Source: Candidatus Rokuibacteriota bacterium
GTDB taxonomy: Bacteria; Methylomirabilota; Methylomirabilia; Rokubacteriales; CSP1-6
Length of the DNA stretch: 64,000 nucleotides
Assembly (NCBI GenBank): GCA_003221515.1
Contig: QHSI01000122.1
Span: 1 to 64,000, forward strand
Direction: 5' to 3'
The notes under the pieces were generated by a model. It was not told the origin of the DNA. It was given only the letters and a program-made list of their open reading frames with translations, and searched no databases. This document shows positions 17,788 through 26,043 of this stretch, piece by piece. The position numbers were made by a program, and so were the translations under genes. The stretch's first letter is position 1, and every line of letters starts with the position of its first letter.

Positions 17788-17888
17788 GCCCGTGGCCTTG
17801 ATCTCCTGCTCGAACCCCCGCCGCGGCCGGGTCGTCAGCACGCCGGCCAGCCCAGCCCTCGCGCGGCCAGCAGCATCTCCCCGGCCAT
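17788..17888 (-). pseudogene. Possible relic of a nitroreductase-family gene
   Basis: On minus, ATG 17888 gives MAGEMLLAARGLGWPAC and a stop; one base out of phase the text continues VLTTRPRRGFEQEIKATG. Joined across a single-base shift, this resembles the conserved helix-strand of nitroreductases, as in the intact protein at 61390-62022 (NMLLAARALGLGATLTTRH). Only about 35 codons survive. The likeness is short, so the assignment is tentative. The rest of the 17755-17922 gap shows nothing else. Confidence 0.35.
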
Positions 17889-17922
17889 CGTCTCGCCTTT
17901 CCTCAGGGGTCGATAGCCGCGC

Positions 17923-19035
17923 CTAGAGCTCGAAGCCGTAGAGCTTGGCCGCGTTGCCGCGGGTGATCTTGAGCTGGTCCTCCGCGCTCGCGTCCTTGAA
18001 GTCGCGCGCCACGACGTCCCGCGAGTGCGGCCACGACGACGCCTGATGCGGATAGTCGGACGACCACATGAGCTTGTCGACGCCGATAAAATGACGGTTG
18101 GCCACGCCGACGTAGTCGTCGATGTACGTACAGTGCATCTGGCGGCGGAAGTACTCACTCGGTTTCAGCGTCAGCTTGAAGCCGGCCGCGAACCGACCCC
18201 GTTCGAAGGTGCGGTCCATGCGCTGCAGGTAGTACGGGAGCCAACCGCAATTGTTCTCGGCCGAGACGATCTGGAGGTCCGGGAACCGGTCGAGCACGCC
18301 GGAGAAGATGAGCACGCTGAACGACCGTTCGATCTCGTGCGAGAGGACCGTCGCCCGCATGTAGCGGTCGCTGAAGCTCCACTGGCTCTCCCAGCCCATG
18401 CCGGTGATCGAGTGCAGGCTGATCGGCGCGCGTAGCTCCTGGGCGCGGGCCCAGAAGGGATCGTAGACGTCGGAGCTGTAGGGCTGGTCCGAGGGCGGCG
18501 AGCACCAGATCATCGCGCCGCGCAGCCCCATCTTCGTGCAGCGCTCGAGCTCGAGCGCGCCGGCCTTCGGATCGTACAGCGAGATCATGGCCAGGCCCGC
18601 CATCTGCCGGGGCGCGTAGCTGCAATAGGCGGCGAGCCAGTCGTTGTAGACGCGGAAGCACTCCTGCTGGAGCCCGGCGTCCTTCAGCCAGAAGATACGG
18701 AAGCCGAGGGTCGTGTAGAGCACGTCCGCCTCGACCCCGTCTTGCGCGTTGTCCTTCATGCGCTCGGCCGGGTCCCACCCGCCGGGTCGGGCATCGGCGT
18801 AGGTGGCCTTGGTGAGGAACTCGGCGAGCTCCTGCGGCGTCTTGCCCGCCGCGAGCCCGATCCCGATCGGATGGGGCGCGTAGCCCTCGTAGAGGAAGTA
18901 GGCGCCCTCCAGCCCGGGCGGGTTCACCACCAGCCGGGGCGCGCGCTCACGGTACTTGCGGTCCACGCGCTCGACCCACAGGTCGGGCGGCTCGCTCACG
19001 TGGGAATCGGCCGAGATCAGCTTGTAGTCCGCCAT
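17923..19035 (-). CDS. Amidohydrolase-family protein (ACMSD-like TIM barrel)
   Basis: A 370-residue metal-dependent hydrolase or decarboxylase. The ATG at 19035 follows AAGGAGGTTGGAC; a TTG six bases upstream is possible. SADSHVSEPPDLW at the N-terminus holds the first metal pair (DxH), SLHSITG a mid-barrel His, and MWSSDYPHQASSWPHS near the end the catalytic Asp. The FSGVLDRFPDLQIVSAENNCGWLPYYLQRMD block is characteristic of the group that includes 2-amino-3-carboxymuconate semialdehyde and resorcylate-type decarboxylases. It is the last gene of the minus-strand run from 20911 and may remove a carboxyl group in a ring-degradation route. Confidence 0.85.
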   Translation of the reverse strand: MADYKLISADSHVSEPPDLWVERVDRKYRERAPRLVVNPPGLEGAYFLYEGYAPHPIGIGLAAGKTPQELAEFLTKATYADARPGGWDPAERMKDNAQDGVEADVLYTTLGFRIFWLKDAGLQQECFRVYNDWLAAYCSYAPRQMAGLAMISLYDPKAGALELERCTKMGLRGAMIWCSPPSDQPYSSDVYDPFWARAQELRAPISLHSITGMGWESQWSFSDRYMRATVLSHEIERSFSVLIFSGVLDRFPDLQIVSAENNCGWLPYYLQRMDRTFERGRFAAGFKLTLKPSEYFRRQMHCTYIDDYVGVANRHFIGVDKLMWSSDYPHQASSWPHSRDVVARDFKDASAEDQLKITRGNAAKLYGFEL

Positions 19036-19070
19036 GTCCAACCTCCTTGGCGTCTCTCGAGCGCCTCTCG

Positions 19071-19126
19071 TATAAGCTCGCCTCGGACGGCGGGGCCCCA
19101 GCCCCGCGACGTCCTGCGGCTCGCAC
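19071..19126 (+). repeat. Dispersed 56-base repeat, family A, copy 1
   Basis: Runs from TATAAGCTCGCCTCGG through a core CGGCGGGGCCCCAGCCCCGCG to GGCTCGCAC. The core folds as CGGGGC/GCCCCG around CCCA. It lies between the SDR stop (19131) and the amidohydrolase start (19035). Other copies: 21291-21346 (inverted), 42761-42816 (same orientation) and a partial one at 23671-23702. Confidence 0.8.
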
Positions 19127-19130
19127 GGCG

Positions 19131-19925
19131 TCAGTCGAAGATGATGCCGCCGTCGACGTTGAAGGACTGGCCGGTGATGTTGCGCGCGCCGGGCGAGGCC
19201 AGGAACACGGCCAGCGCCGCGATGTCGTCGGGCTCGTTCGGGCGTCCGAGCGGGATCGCGGCGTTGCGCCGCCGCTCCATCTCCTCGATCGTCACGCCCT
19301 CGCTCGCGGCGCGCGTGCGCAGATTGGCTTCCGACAGCGCGCTGAGCGTGGTGCCCGGGCAGATGGCGTTCACGTTGATGTTGTGCGGGGCGAGCTGGAG
19401 CGCGGCCAGGCGCGTCATGCCGATGACGGCGCCCTTGCTGCCGGCGTAGATCACGTTCGAGGCGCCGGCGAAGCCCTTGCCGGCGATGGACGCGATGTTG
19501 ATGACGACGCCGCTGCGTCGCGGGATCATCTCGCGCGCGACCCGCTGCAGGCAGAAGAACACGCCCTTGCCGTTGACGCGCATGATGCGGTCCCAGTCGT
19601 CCTCGGTGAGATCCATGATGTAGGCGCGCCGCGTAACGCCGGCGTTGTTCACGAGAATGTCGATGCGGCCGAAGACCTCCATGACCTGGCGGGTCATCGT
19701 GTCGATCGCGCTCACGTCCCCGACGTCGACGCCCATGGCGATCGCCTTGCGGCCGAGCGCCGCGACGGCTTCGGCCGTAGGCTTCACCGTCCCCTGGTCG
19801 AGATCGACCGCGACTACGTTGGCGCCGGCGCGCGCCATCGCCAGCGCCGTCGCGCGGCCGATGCCACGCGCGGCGCCGGTGACGAGCGCGACGCGATCCG
19901 TGAGCGCCTGGCCCTCGTCGGCCAC
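19131..19925 (-). CDS. SDR-family oxidoreductase
   Basis: A 264-residue classical short-chain dehydrogenase. GTG at 19925 starts two bases after the upstream stop. Cofactor motif TGAARGIG at about 16-23, DVGD, NNAG, NIASIAGKG with the catalytic Ser, YAGSK with Tyr and Lys, and a C-terminal GQSFNVDGGIIFD. The acidic residue after the second strand (VAVDLDQG) favours NAD. It probably interconverts a hydroxyl and keto group on an intermediate of the same cluster; its neighbour is a D-2-hydroxyacid dehydrogenase. Confidence 0.9.
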   Translation of the reverse strand: MADEGQALTDRVALVTGAARGIGRATALAMARAGANVVAVDLDQGTVKPTAEAVAALGRKAIAMGVDVGDVSAIDTMTRQVMEVFGRIDILVNNAGVTRRAYIMDLTEDDWDRIMRVNGKGVFFCLQRVAREMIPRRSGVVINIASIAGKGFAGASNVIYAGSKGAVIGMTRLAALQLAPHNINVNAICPGTTLSALSEANLRTRAASEGVTIEEMERRRNAAIPLGRPNEPDDIAALAVFLASPGARNITGQSFNVDGGIIFD

Positions 19926-19927
19926 GA

Positions 19928-20911
19928 CTAGGTCCCGGGCGGCGTCAGCAGCTCGGGCACCACCCACTTGGGCGGTCGCCCGGCGGCGACGCGCTGGATG
20001 TTGTCGAAGCCGTTGCGGAAGCGCGCCGCCCAGTTCTCCCACGTCGGCCCGGCCGAATGCGGGGTGAGCGTCACGTTCTTCAGCGCGTACAGGGGGTGCC
20101 CGGCCTTCGCCGGCTCCTCGACCAGCACGTCGAGCCCGGCCGCGAGGATATGTCCCGACGTCAGCGCCTTGTGCAGCGCCGCCTCGTCCACGACCGGGCC
20201 GCGGCACGTATTGACGAGAATGGCGGTCTTCTTCATCATCCCGAGCTCGCGCGCGCCGATGACATTGCGCGTGCTCTCGTCGAGCGGCACGTGCAGGCTC
20301 ACGACGTCCGCCGTCTGCAAGAGCTCGGTGAAGAGCACGAAGCGGACCCCGAGCGCATCTTCCTGGTCCTCGGTGAGCCGCGCGATGTCGTAGTACACGA
20401 CGTTCATGCTGAACGCCTGGGCGAGCCGGGCGACCTTCTTGCCGATGTTGCCGAGGCCGACGATGCCGAGAGTCTTGCCGTGGAGCTCGAAGACCCGGGA
20501 CTCGACGTGGTTGCCCACCCGCCACTTGCCGGCGACCACGTCGTTGTGGAACACGACCAGCCGCTTCAGCACCGCGAGCATCAGCATGATCGCGTGCTCG
20601 GAGACGGCGATCGCGTTGGCGCCGCCGTTGTTGGCGACCGGCACGTGCGCCTTGCGCGCGGACTCGATGTCGACACGGTCGTAGCCAGCGCTCAGCAGCT
20701 GGACCAGCTTGAGCTTGGGCGCCGCGCGGAAGAACTCGCCGGCGATCGGGCGGCCGAGCCCCATGACGTACTCCGCGTCCTTGATCGCGTCGTAGAACTC
20801 CGGGCTGTCCTGGTCGACCGGCACGAGCTCGAAGCCGGGTGGCGTGAGCGATTTGGCCATGTTCAGGATCGCGTCCGGTTGCTTCGGAATCATGACGATC
20901 TTCGTAGCCAT
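19928..20911 (-). CDS. D-2-hydroxyacid dehydrogenase, NAD-dependent
   Basis: A 327-residue member of the D-isomer 2-hydroxyacid dehydrogenase family, which reduces 2-oxoacids. Rossmann motif VGLGNIGKKVA near residue 150; the catalytic triad is visible as Arg in NTCRGPVVDE, Glu in VEEPAKAGHPL and His in LTPHSAGPTWEN. The ATG at 20911 has an AAAGGAG ribosome site. It starts the pair with the SDR (two bases apart) and follows the cupin gene after a 29-base gap. Confidence 0.9.
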   Translation of the reverse strand: MATKIVMIPKQPDAILNMAKSLTPPGFELVPVDQDSPEFYDAIKDAEYVMGLGRPIAGEFFRAAPKLKLVQLLSAGYDRVDIESARKAHVPVANNGGANAIAVSEHAIMLMLAVLKRLVVFHNDVVAGKWRVGNHVESRVFELHGKTLGIVGLGNIGKKVARLAQAFSMNVVYYDIARLTEDQEDALGVRFVLFTELLQTADVVSLHVPLDESTRNVIGARELGMMKKTAILVNTCRGPVVDEAALHKALTSGHILAAGLDVLVEEPAKAGHPLYALKNVTLTPHSAGPTWENWAARFRNGFDNIQRVAAGRPPKWVVPELLTPPGT

Positions 20912-20940
20912 CTCCGGCTCCTTTTGGGTTCGACGAGGCT

Positions 20941-21276
20941 TTATGCGAGCGGGACGGTCGCGGTCACGCACACCTGGGTGCCGAGGACGCGCGTGGTGTG
21001 TCCCTTGCCCGTCGTGTCCTCGACGAGTCGGGCGTCGCCCGGCCCGAAGACGTGCTTGGAGCCGTCACCGAGGCCGATCTCGAGCTGCCCGGACAGTATG
21101 ATGACGAACTGGCGCCGCGGCGCCGGGTGCCAGTCGAGGAATTGCCCGACCGGCCACTCGCGGAAGGTGATCTGGGTCGCCGCGAGCCCCTTGAGCCAGT
21201 CCGGCTTCGCCTTGAGGTCGATCTTCTCGATGTGCGCCTGCTGGTCTGCTCCCGCGAACAACCTGAACGTCCCCAT
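20941..21276 (-). CDS. Cupin-domain protein
   Basis: A 111-residue single-cupin barrel: MGTFRLFAGADQQ..., FREWPVGQFLDWHPAPRRQFVIILSGQLEIGLGDG in the first motif and FGPGDARLVEDTTGKGHTTRVLG in the second. Metal ligands are partly present (H in DWHPAPRRQ, H in GKGHTT); the classical HxH pair is not. The ATG at 21276 follows GGGAGGAGCTC. It may be a small isomerase, dioxygenase or ligand sensor within the minus-strand cluster. Confidence 0.8.
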   Translation of the reverse strand: MGTFRLFAGADQQAHIEKIDLKAKPDWLKGLAATQITFREWPVGQFLDWHPAPRRQFVIILSGQLEIGLGDGSKHVFGPGDARLVEDTTGKGHTTRVLGTQVCVTATVPLA

Positions 21277-21290
21277 GAGCTCCTCCCGTA

Positions 21291-21346
21291 GTGCGAGCCG
21301 CAGGACGTCGCGGGGCTGGGGCCCTGCCGTCCGAGGCGAACCTACG
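21291..21346 (-). repeat. Dispersed 56-base repeat, family A, copy 2 (inverted)
   Basis: Reverse complement of copy 1, the core differing by one base (CAGGGCCCC for CGGGGCCCC). It occupies the 105-base divergent gap between the cupin (minus, from 21276) and the alpha/beta hydrolase (plus, from 21382). Confidence 0.8.
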
Positions 21347-21381
21347 AATGTAGATCGGGATGCTAGCATAGAAGGCCACTG

Positions 21382-22263
21382 ATGACCGGCCGCATGCCGG
21401 GACCCACGTCCCACACGTTTTTCTCCCAGAGACTGCGCCTCCATTATGTCGACTGGGGCAATCCCACGAAGCCGCCGCTGGTGCTCCTGCACGGCGGGCG
21501 CGACCACTGCCGCAACTGGGACTGGACGGCCGAGGCGCTGCGGGACGACTGGCACATCATCGCGCCCGATCTTCGCGGTCACGGCGACAGCCAGTGGGCG
21601 GCCGACGGGAGCTACACGATGGCCGGGTACGTGTACGATCTGGCCCAGCTCGTCCACCAGCAGCGCCTGGCGCCGGTGACGATCGTCGCCCACTCGCTGG
21701 GCGGCCAGATCGCGCTGCGTTATACCGGCCTCTATCCCGACACGGTCGCTCGGCTCGTGGCCATCGAGGGACTCGGCCCGTCGCCCGCGCGGCTGGCCGA
21801 GGGGCGCGCCAGGACGATCGTGGAGCGCATGGACGAGTGGATCGGCGAGCAGCGCAGTCTCGCCGGCCGGCTGCCGCGGCGCTATCCGTCGATCGAGGAC
21901 GCCTTCCGCCGCATGCAGGGGGAAAACCCGCACCTCACCGCCGAGCAGGCACGCCACCTGACCGTCCACGGCGCCAACCAGAACGAGGACGGGACGTACA
22001 GCTGGAAATTCGACAACTACGTGCGCGCCTGGCCGCCGTACGATATGGCCGGCCGCGACATCCAGCTGCTGTGGTCGCGGATCGCGTGCCCGACGCTGCT
22101 CATGTACGGCAAGGAGAGCCGGGCTGGCAATCCGTCCCAGGACGGCCGGGCCGCGCACTTCCGTCACGCCACCGTCGTGGGCGTCGACGGCGCCGGCCAC
22201 TGGCTGCATCACGACCGGCTGGCGGAGTTCCTACGGATCGTGCGACGCTTCCTGGCGGCGTGA
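21382..22263 (+). CDS. Alpha/beta hydrolase (C-C hydrolase or esterase-like)
   Basis: A 293-residue hydrolase with LHYVDWGN, oxyanion strand LVLLHGGRDHCRNWDW, DLRGHGDSQWAADGSY, nucleophile elbow AHSLGGQIAL (Ser near residue 108) and a terminal GVDGAGHWLHHDR giving the His. The DWGN...HGGRDHCRNWD opening is common in hydrolases found near dioxygenases. The ring-cleavage-like VOC protein starts 46 bases downstream, which would suit hydrolysis of a ring-cleavage product; this is inference from position. Confidence 0.85.
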   Translation: MTGRMPGPTSHTFFSQRLRLHYVDWGNPTKPPLVLLHGGRDHCRNWDWTAEALRDDWHIIAPDLRGHGDSQWAADGSYTMAGYVYDLAQLVHQQRLAPVTIVAHSLGGQIALRYTGLYPDTVARLVAIEGLGPSPARLAEGRARTIVERMDEWIGEQRSLAGRLPRRYPSIEDAFRRMQGENPHLTAEQARHLTVHGANQNEDGTYSWKFDNYVRAWPPYDMAGRDIQLLWSRIACPTLLMYGKESRAGNPSQDGRAAHFRHATVVGVDGAGHWLHHDRLAEFLRIVRRFLAA

Positions 22264-22309
22264 ACATGTCGCGAGATCGAACGGCCCCGACCATGAGGAG
22301 GATTCGACG

Positions 22310-23530
22310 ATGACCTCGAACGGTGATCGCTACAACGTGGGTGGCGTGCTGCTGCCTCGCCCCTTCAAGATCCGTCGGCTCGGCCACTTCGGCTTCAACG
22401 CGGTCAAGATGGGCGAGTCGCTCGAGTTCTACCGGGACCTGCTCGGCTTCAAGCATTCGGACATCCTGGACTTCGGCAAGATGCCATGGGCGCCGAAGAA
22501 CGCCGACCTCGGCGATACGCGTGGTTACTTCATGCGCTACGGCACGGACCATCACGCGTTCGTGCTCTTCAACAAGACGGTGCTGGACCACCGGCCGGAT
22601 CGGAAATTCGCGCCGGAGGTCACCGTCAACCAGATCACGTGGCAGTGCGGCAGCCTCAAGGAGATCATGGACGCCCACACCTATTTCCAGGAGCGGGGCG
22701 TCCCGATCCAGCGGGTGGGGCGCGACATGCCCGGGAGCAACTGGCACGTCTACGTGTACGACCCGGACGGCCACACGATCGAGCTCTACTACGGGATCGA
22801 GCAGATCGGCTGGAACCAGCTGAGCAAGCCGACCGAGATGTACTACCGCGGCTTCCGCGAGAAGCCGTCGCTCCCTCAAGTTTCCGAGATCGCGGAGGTG
22901 GCCGAGGCGTTCGACAAGGGCATCGACGTCCTCGGCGGCAATCGCACACGCGAGAGCCTCGCCGAGACCTACGAGGTCGAGGGCGTGCTGCTGCCGCGGC
23001 CGTTCAAGATCACCAAGATCGGTCCGGTCGGTCTCTTCGTGGCCGACGTGCCGCGCGCCGAGGCGTTCTATTGCGGCCACCTCGGCTTCGTGAAGAGCGA
23101 GGAGACGACCTATCGCGGGGCGCGCTGTGTGTTCCTGCGCGCGGGCGCCGAGCACTACAGCGTCGGGCTGTTCCCGAGAGAGCTCCGGCGCACGCTCGGG
23201 CTCTCGGAGCACACGAGCTGCATGTCGTTCGGCGTCGAGGTCGGCAGCTACACCCAGCTCCGAGGGGCGGTGGCCTTCCTGAAATCGCGCGGCGTGACGC
23301 TGGTCGACTCGATTCCGCCTGAGCTCTATCCTGGCATCGACTACTCGGCGTTCGCGCTCGATCCGGACGGCCACTGCATCCAGCTCTACTACTACATGGA
23401 GCAGATCGGCTGGGACGGCAAGGCGCGGCCCGCCGCGCAGCGGCGCATCGTGAACGGCGCCTGGCCCCAGACGATCGAGCCCGTCTCCGATACGTACGTC
23501 GACCAGGTGTTCCAGGGCCCGCTCGGGTAG
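22310..23530 (+). CDS. Two-domain VOC protein (extradiol-dioxygenase-like)
   Basis: A 406-residue protein made of two similar VOC modules: VGGVLLPRPFKIRRLGHFGFN near residue 10 and VEGVLLPRPFKITKIGPVGLFV near 226, each ending in a DPDGHTIELYYGIEQIGW or DPDGHCIQLYYYMEQIGW block. Each module carries candidate metal ligands (H of GHFGFN, H in DHHAFVLF, E of IELYY). This is the architecture of extradiol ring-cleaving dioxygenases, doubled. The start has GAGGAGGATTCGACG before ATG. Together with the upstream hydrolase it suggests ring opening followed by C-C cleavage. Confidence 0.82.
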   Translation: MTSNGDRYNVGGVLLPRPFKIRRLGHFGFNAVKMGESLEFYRDLLGFKHSDILDFGKMPWAPKNADLGDTRGYFMRYGTDHHAFVLFNKTVLDHRPDRKFAPEVTVNQITWQCGSLKEIMDAHTYFQERGVPIQRVGRDMPGSNWHVYVYDPDGHTIELYYGIEQIGWNQLSKPTEMYYRGFREKPSLPQVSEIAEVAEAFDKGIDVLGGNRTRESLAETYEVEGVLLPRPFKITKIGPVGLFVADVPRAEAFYCGHLGFVKSEETTYRGARCVFLRAGAEHYSVGLFPRELRRTLGLSEHTSCMSFGVEVGSYTQLRGAVAFLKSRGVTLVDSIPPELYPGIDYSAFALDPDGHCIQLYYYMEQIGWDGKARPAAQRRIVNGAWPQTIEPVSDTYVDQVFQGPLG

Positions 23531-23538
23531 CCGAGCCC

Positions 23539-23669
23539 GGCGCCGTGGGCGGGGAGAGGGTCCTGGAAATCCGTTGCAGTGAGCGCCGCCGAAGCCTGCC
23601 ACCCTCGACTGGCTCCGCCGCGCAACGCGACTCGCGGATTTCCAGGCCCCTCTCCCCGCCCACGACGCC
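23539..23669. repeat. 131-base element with 35-base inverted terminal arms
   Basis: The left arm 23539-23573 and right arm 23635-23669 are inverted repeats matching at 33 of 35 positions (GGCGYCGTGGGCGGGGAGAG...), around a 61-base centre. It fills the gap between the VOC and LLM genes. There is no open frame with transposase features. It could be a miniature inverted-repeat element or a very strong terminator hairpin. Confidence 0.75.
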
Positions 23670-23670
23670 G

Positions 23671-23702
23671 GTGCGAGCCGCGGGACGTCGGGGAGCCGGG
23701 GC
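23671..23702 (-). repeat. Dispersed repeat, family A, partial copy
   Basis: GTGCGAGCCGCGGGACGTCG followed by GGGAGCCGGGGC matches about the outer half of the family A repeat and ends exactly at the ATG of the LLM gene (23703). One base separates it from the 131-base inverted element. Confidence 0.55.
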
Positions 23703-24761
23703 ATGAAGTTCGGCCTCAACTTCTTTCCGTCGTTCCGGTCGAGCGACTACTCGACCGCAGAGTACTTCGCGCAGTGCCTGCGGCTGGCCGAGCGCGCCGA
23801 CGCGCTCGGCTTCAACTCCATCAAGACCGTGGAGCACTACTTCTACGACTACGGCGGCCATTCGCCGAACCCGGTCGCCCTGCTGGCGGCGGTCGCCGCC
23901 CGCACGGGCCGGATCCGCCTCATCACCGGTGCCGTCATCCCGGCCTTCAACCATCCGGTGAAGCTCGCGGCGGAGCTGGCGGCGCTCGACAACCTCAGCA
24001 ACGGCCGCCTCGACGCGGGGTTCGGGCGCGCGTTCCTCCCGAAGGAGTTCGACGTGTTCGGCGTGTCCATGGAGGACAGCCGCGCCCGCTTCGAGGAAGG
24101 GCTCGACATCGTCATCCGCCTCTGGACCGAGGACCGCGTCTCCTACGACGGCAAGTTCCACCGCTTCCGCGACGTCCACTCGAATCCGCGCCCCGTCCAG
24201 AAGCCGCATCCGCCGATCTGGATCGCCACGATTGCCTCACGCGAGTCGTTCGTTGCGGCGGGCCGCCGGGGCTTCAACATCATGATCGTGCCGTACGCGG
24301 CGGGTGGCATCGGTAATGTGAGCGAGATGGTGCGGGCCTATCGGCAGGCGTGGTGTGATGCCGGCCACCCGCCGGGGGCCGAAAAGATCCAGAGCTCGCT
24401 CCACTGCTACCTCGCCGAGACCCACGCCGCGGCCCTCGCCGGCGCGCGGCCCAGGGTCGAGCGTTACATCGAGGTCTTCGCCGAGGCGGTCGGCTCGTGG
24501 GCCGGCCACCTATCGGCGCAGTACGCCGGGTACGGCAAGATGATGGACTCGATCACGCAGACCACGATCGACTCGATGCTCGTCAACCGCCAGGCGCTGA
24601 TCGGGACGCCGGACGAGGTGGTCGAGCAGCTCCGGAACCACGTCGACGTCTTCGGCGAGTTCGAGCCCTCGATGCAGATCAACTTCGGCGGGATCGGCGA
24701 CGCGGAAGCGCTCCGCACCCTCGAGCTCTTCGCGAGCCGCGTGATGCCGCGCTTCGCCTGA
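23703..24761 (+). CDS. LLM-class flavin-dependent oxidoreductase (luciferase-like)
   Basis: A 352-residue bacterial-luciferase-type TIM barrel that uses FMN or F420. Visible blocks: MKFGLNFFPSFR, FNSIKTVEHYFYDYGGHSPNP, ITGAVIPAFNHPVKLAAELAALDNLSNGRLDAGFGRAF, VSYDGKFHRFRDV, PHPPIWIATIASRESFVAAGRRGFN and LIGTPDEVVEQL. The HP plus SNGRLDAGFGR pattern is the family core. The start is set by the junction with the partial repeat. It may be a monooxygenase in the surrounding catabolic cluster; no flavin reductase is adjacent. Confidence 0.88.
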   Translation: MKFGLNFFPSFRSSDYSTAEYFAQCLRLAERADALGFNSIKTVEHYFYDYGGHSPNPVALLAAVAARTGRIRLITGAVIPAFNHPVKLAAELAALDNLSNGRLDAGFGRAFLPKEFDVFGVSMEDSRARFEEGLDIVIRLWTEDRVSYDGKFHRFRDVHSNPRPVQKPHPPIWIATIASRESFVAAGRRGFNIMIVPYAAGGIGNVSEMVRAYRQAWCDAGHPPGAEKIQSSLHCYLAETHAAALAGARPRVERYIEVFAEAVGSWAGHLSAQYAGYGKMMDSITQTTIDSMLVNRQALIGTPDEVVEQLRNHVDVFGEFEPSMQINFGGIGDAEALRTLELFASRVMPRFA

Positions 24762-24779
24762 CGGCGGAGGCGGGCGGCC

Positions 24780-24905
24780 TCACTCCCTGACGGTCGGGAA
24801 CAGGTTGCGCGCCGGCGCGTGGGCCCGCTTCCTGATCAGGCACCGGCCGAACTGGGTCCGCTTGGCGAACTCGTTGTTGAAGTGGATCTGGTTGGTGTGC
24901 GGCAT
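24780..24905 (-). CDS. Possible 41-residue protein or gene relic
   Basis: A short minus frame MPHTNQIHFNNEFAKRTQFG, then RCLIRKRAHAPARNLFPTVRE and TGA. Its ATG at 24905 has GGGGAGAACGATCC before it and is 13 bases beyond the stop of the 2-hydroxyacid dehydrogenase at 24919, so it would be co-transcribed. No family recognised; it may be the truncated start of a lost gene. Confidence 0.35.
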   Translation of the reverse strand: MPHTNQIHFNNEFAKRTQFGRCLIRKRAHAPARNLFPTVRE

Positions 24906-24918
24906 GGATCGTTCTCCC

Positions 24919-25983
24919 CTAGATCACGCGCTTGCCGCCGAAGCGGCGCTCCCAGCGCGGGATGACTTCCTTGTTGTAGACGTTGTCGGGCACCTCGCCG
25001 CGCAGCGCGTGCAGAACCGACTCGGTCGCCCACCGGATACCCGGGCCGAGCCCGCTCCCGACGTTCGACGAGACCATGTGCGGCGAGAGCAGCACCTGGT
25101 CGCCCAGGTTCCGCAGCGAGCTGTCGCGCGCCAGCGGCTCCTCCTCGAACACGTCGAGCGCCGCGCCGCCGATCTGTCCCCGGATCAGCGCCTCGGTCAG
25201 CGCCGCTTCGCGCACGCACGGGCCGCGCGATGTGTTGATCAAGATCGCCGTGGGCTTCATGAGCGCGAGCTGCGCCGCGTCGATCATGTGCCGGGTCTCC
25301 CGGGTCAGCACCACGTGCAGGCTGACCACGTCCGACTCGCGCAGCAGCGTCGGCAGGTCCACGCGCGTCACGCCGTGCTCGTCGAACTTCGCGTCGGGCA
25401 CGTAGGGGTCGGCGGCGATGATCCGCATCTTCCACGGCCGCAGCAGCGTCGCGATGCGGCTGCCGATGCGGCCGAGGCCGATCAGGCCCAGCGTAATCCC
25501 GGCGTAGCCGTCGGCGCGTGCGCCAAGATACGTGCCCTGGAGCTTTTGGTCTCTCCAGACCCCGCCTTCCTTCAGGTGTCTATCTCGCTCTCTCGTTCGT
25601 TTCAGCATCGTGAGCATGGCGGTGATCGTGCCCTCGGCCACGCCGCCCCAGTTCGACTCGGTCGGCCCGTGACAGACCAGGATGCCCAGCTCCGTCGCCG
25701 ATTCGACGTCCACGTCGTCGACGCCGATCGTGTACTTGGCGATCACGCGGAGCCCGGCCGAGCTCTCCATGACCTTCCGGCTGATCGGCGCGTTGCGGAT
25801 CGACGTCCCCATGAGCGCGTCGCAGCCCGTGGCCATCTGGGCGAGCTCGCCCTCGTTGTTGCCGTGGGGCGTGTCCCACGACGCCTTGCCCAGGCGCAGC
25901 TCGCACCCCGCCTCCTGGAGCTTCGCGTGGGTGTCGCGCGCTTCGTCGACCGGGGCGAAGATCAGGACCTTCGCGGCGCTCAT
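24919..25983 (-). CDS. D-2-hydroxyacid dehydrogenase (phosphoglycerate-dehydrogenase-like)
   Basis: A 354-residue second member of the D-2-hydroxyacid dehydrogenase family. LIGLGRIGSRIATLLRPW is the NAD motif; catalytic residues are Arg in INTSRGPCVREAAL, Glu in VFEEEPLARDSSLR and His in LLSPHMVSS. The N-terminal lobe has YTIGVDDVDVESATELGILV. The start ATG at 25983 follows GAGGAGGAGCCCTGCG. It is only distantly like the enzyme at 19928, so it is probably not a recent duplicate. It is divergent from the amidohydrolase at 26098. Confidence 0.9.
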   Translation of the reverse strand: MSAAKVLIFAPVDEARDTHAKLQEAGCELRLGKASWDTPHGNNEGELAQMATGCDALMGTSIRNAPISRKVMESSAGLRVIAKYTIGVDDVDVESATELGILVCHGPTESNWGGVAEGTITAMLTMLKRTRERDRHLKEGGVWRDQKLQGTYLGARADGYAGITLGLIGLGRIGSRIATLLRPWKMRIIAADPYVPDAKFDEHGVTRVDLPTLLRESDVVSLHVVLTRETRHMIDAAQLALMKPTAILINTSRGPCVREAALTEALIRGQIGGAALDVFEEEPLARDSSLRNLGDQVLLSPHMVSSNVGSGLGPGIRWATESVLHALRGEVPDNVYNKEVIPRWERRFGGKRVI

Positions 25984-26043
25984 CGCAGGGCTCCTCCTCG
26001 TCGTGGGTGTCGGCACGGCTTGCCTTCGCCGAGCACGTCGGCC

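Noticed and set aside
22100-23719. Long minus-strand frame through the double VOC gene
   Set aside because: A GC-driven shadow of the VOC gene; composition is Arg/Val/Leu repeats with no family motif.
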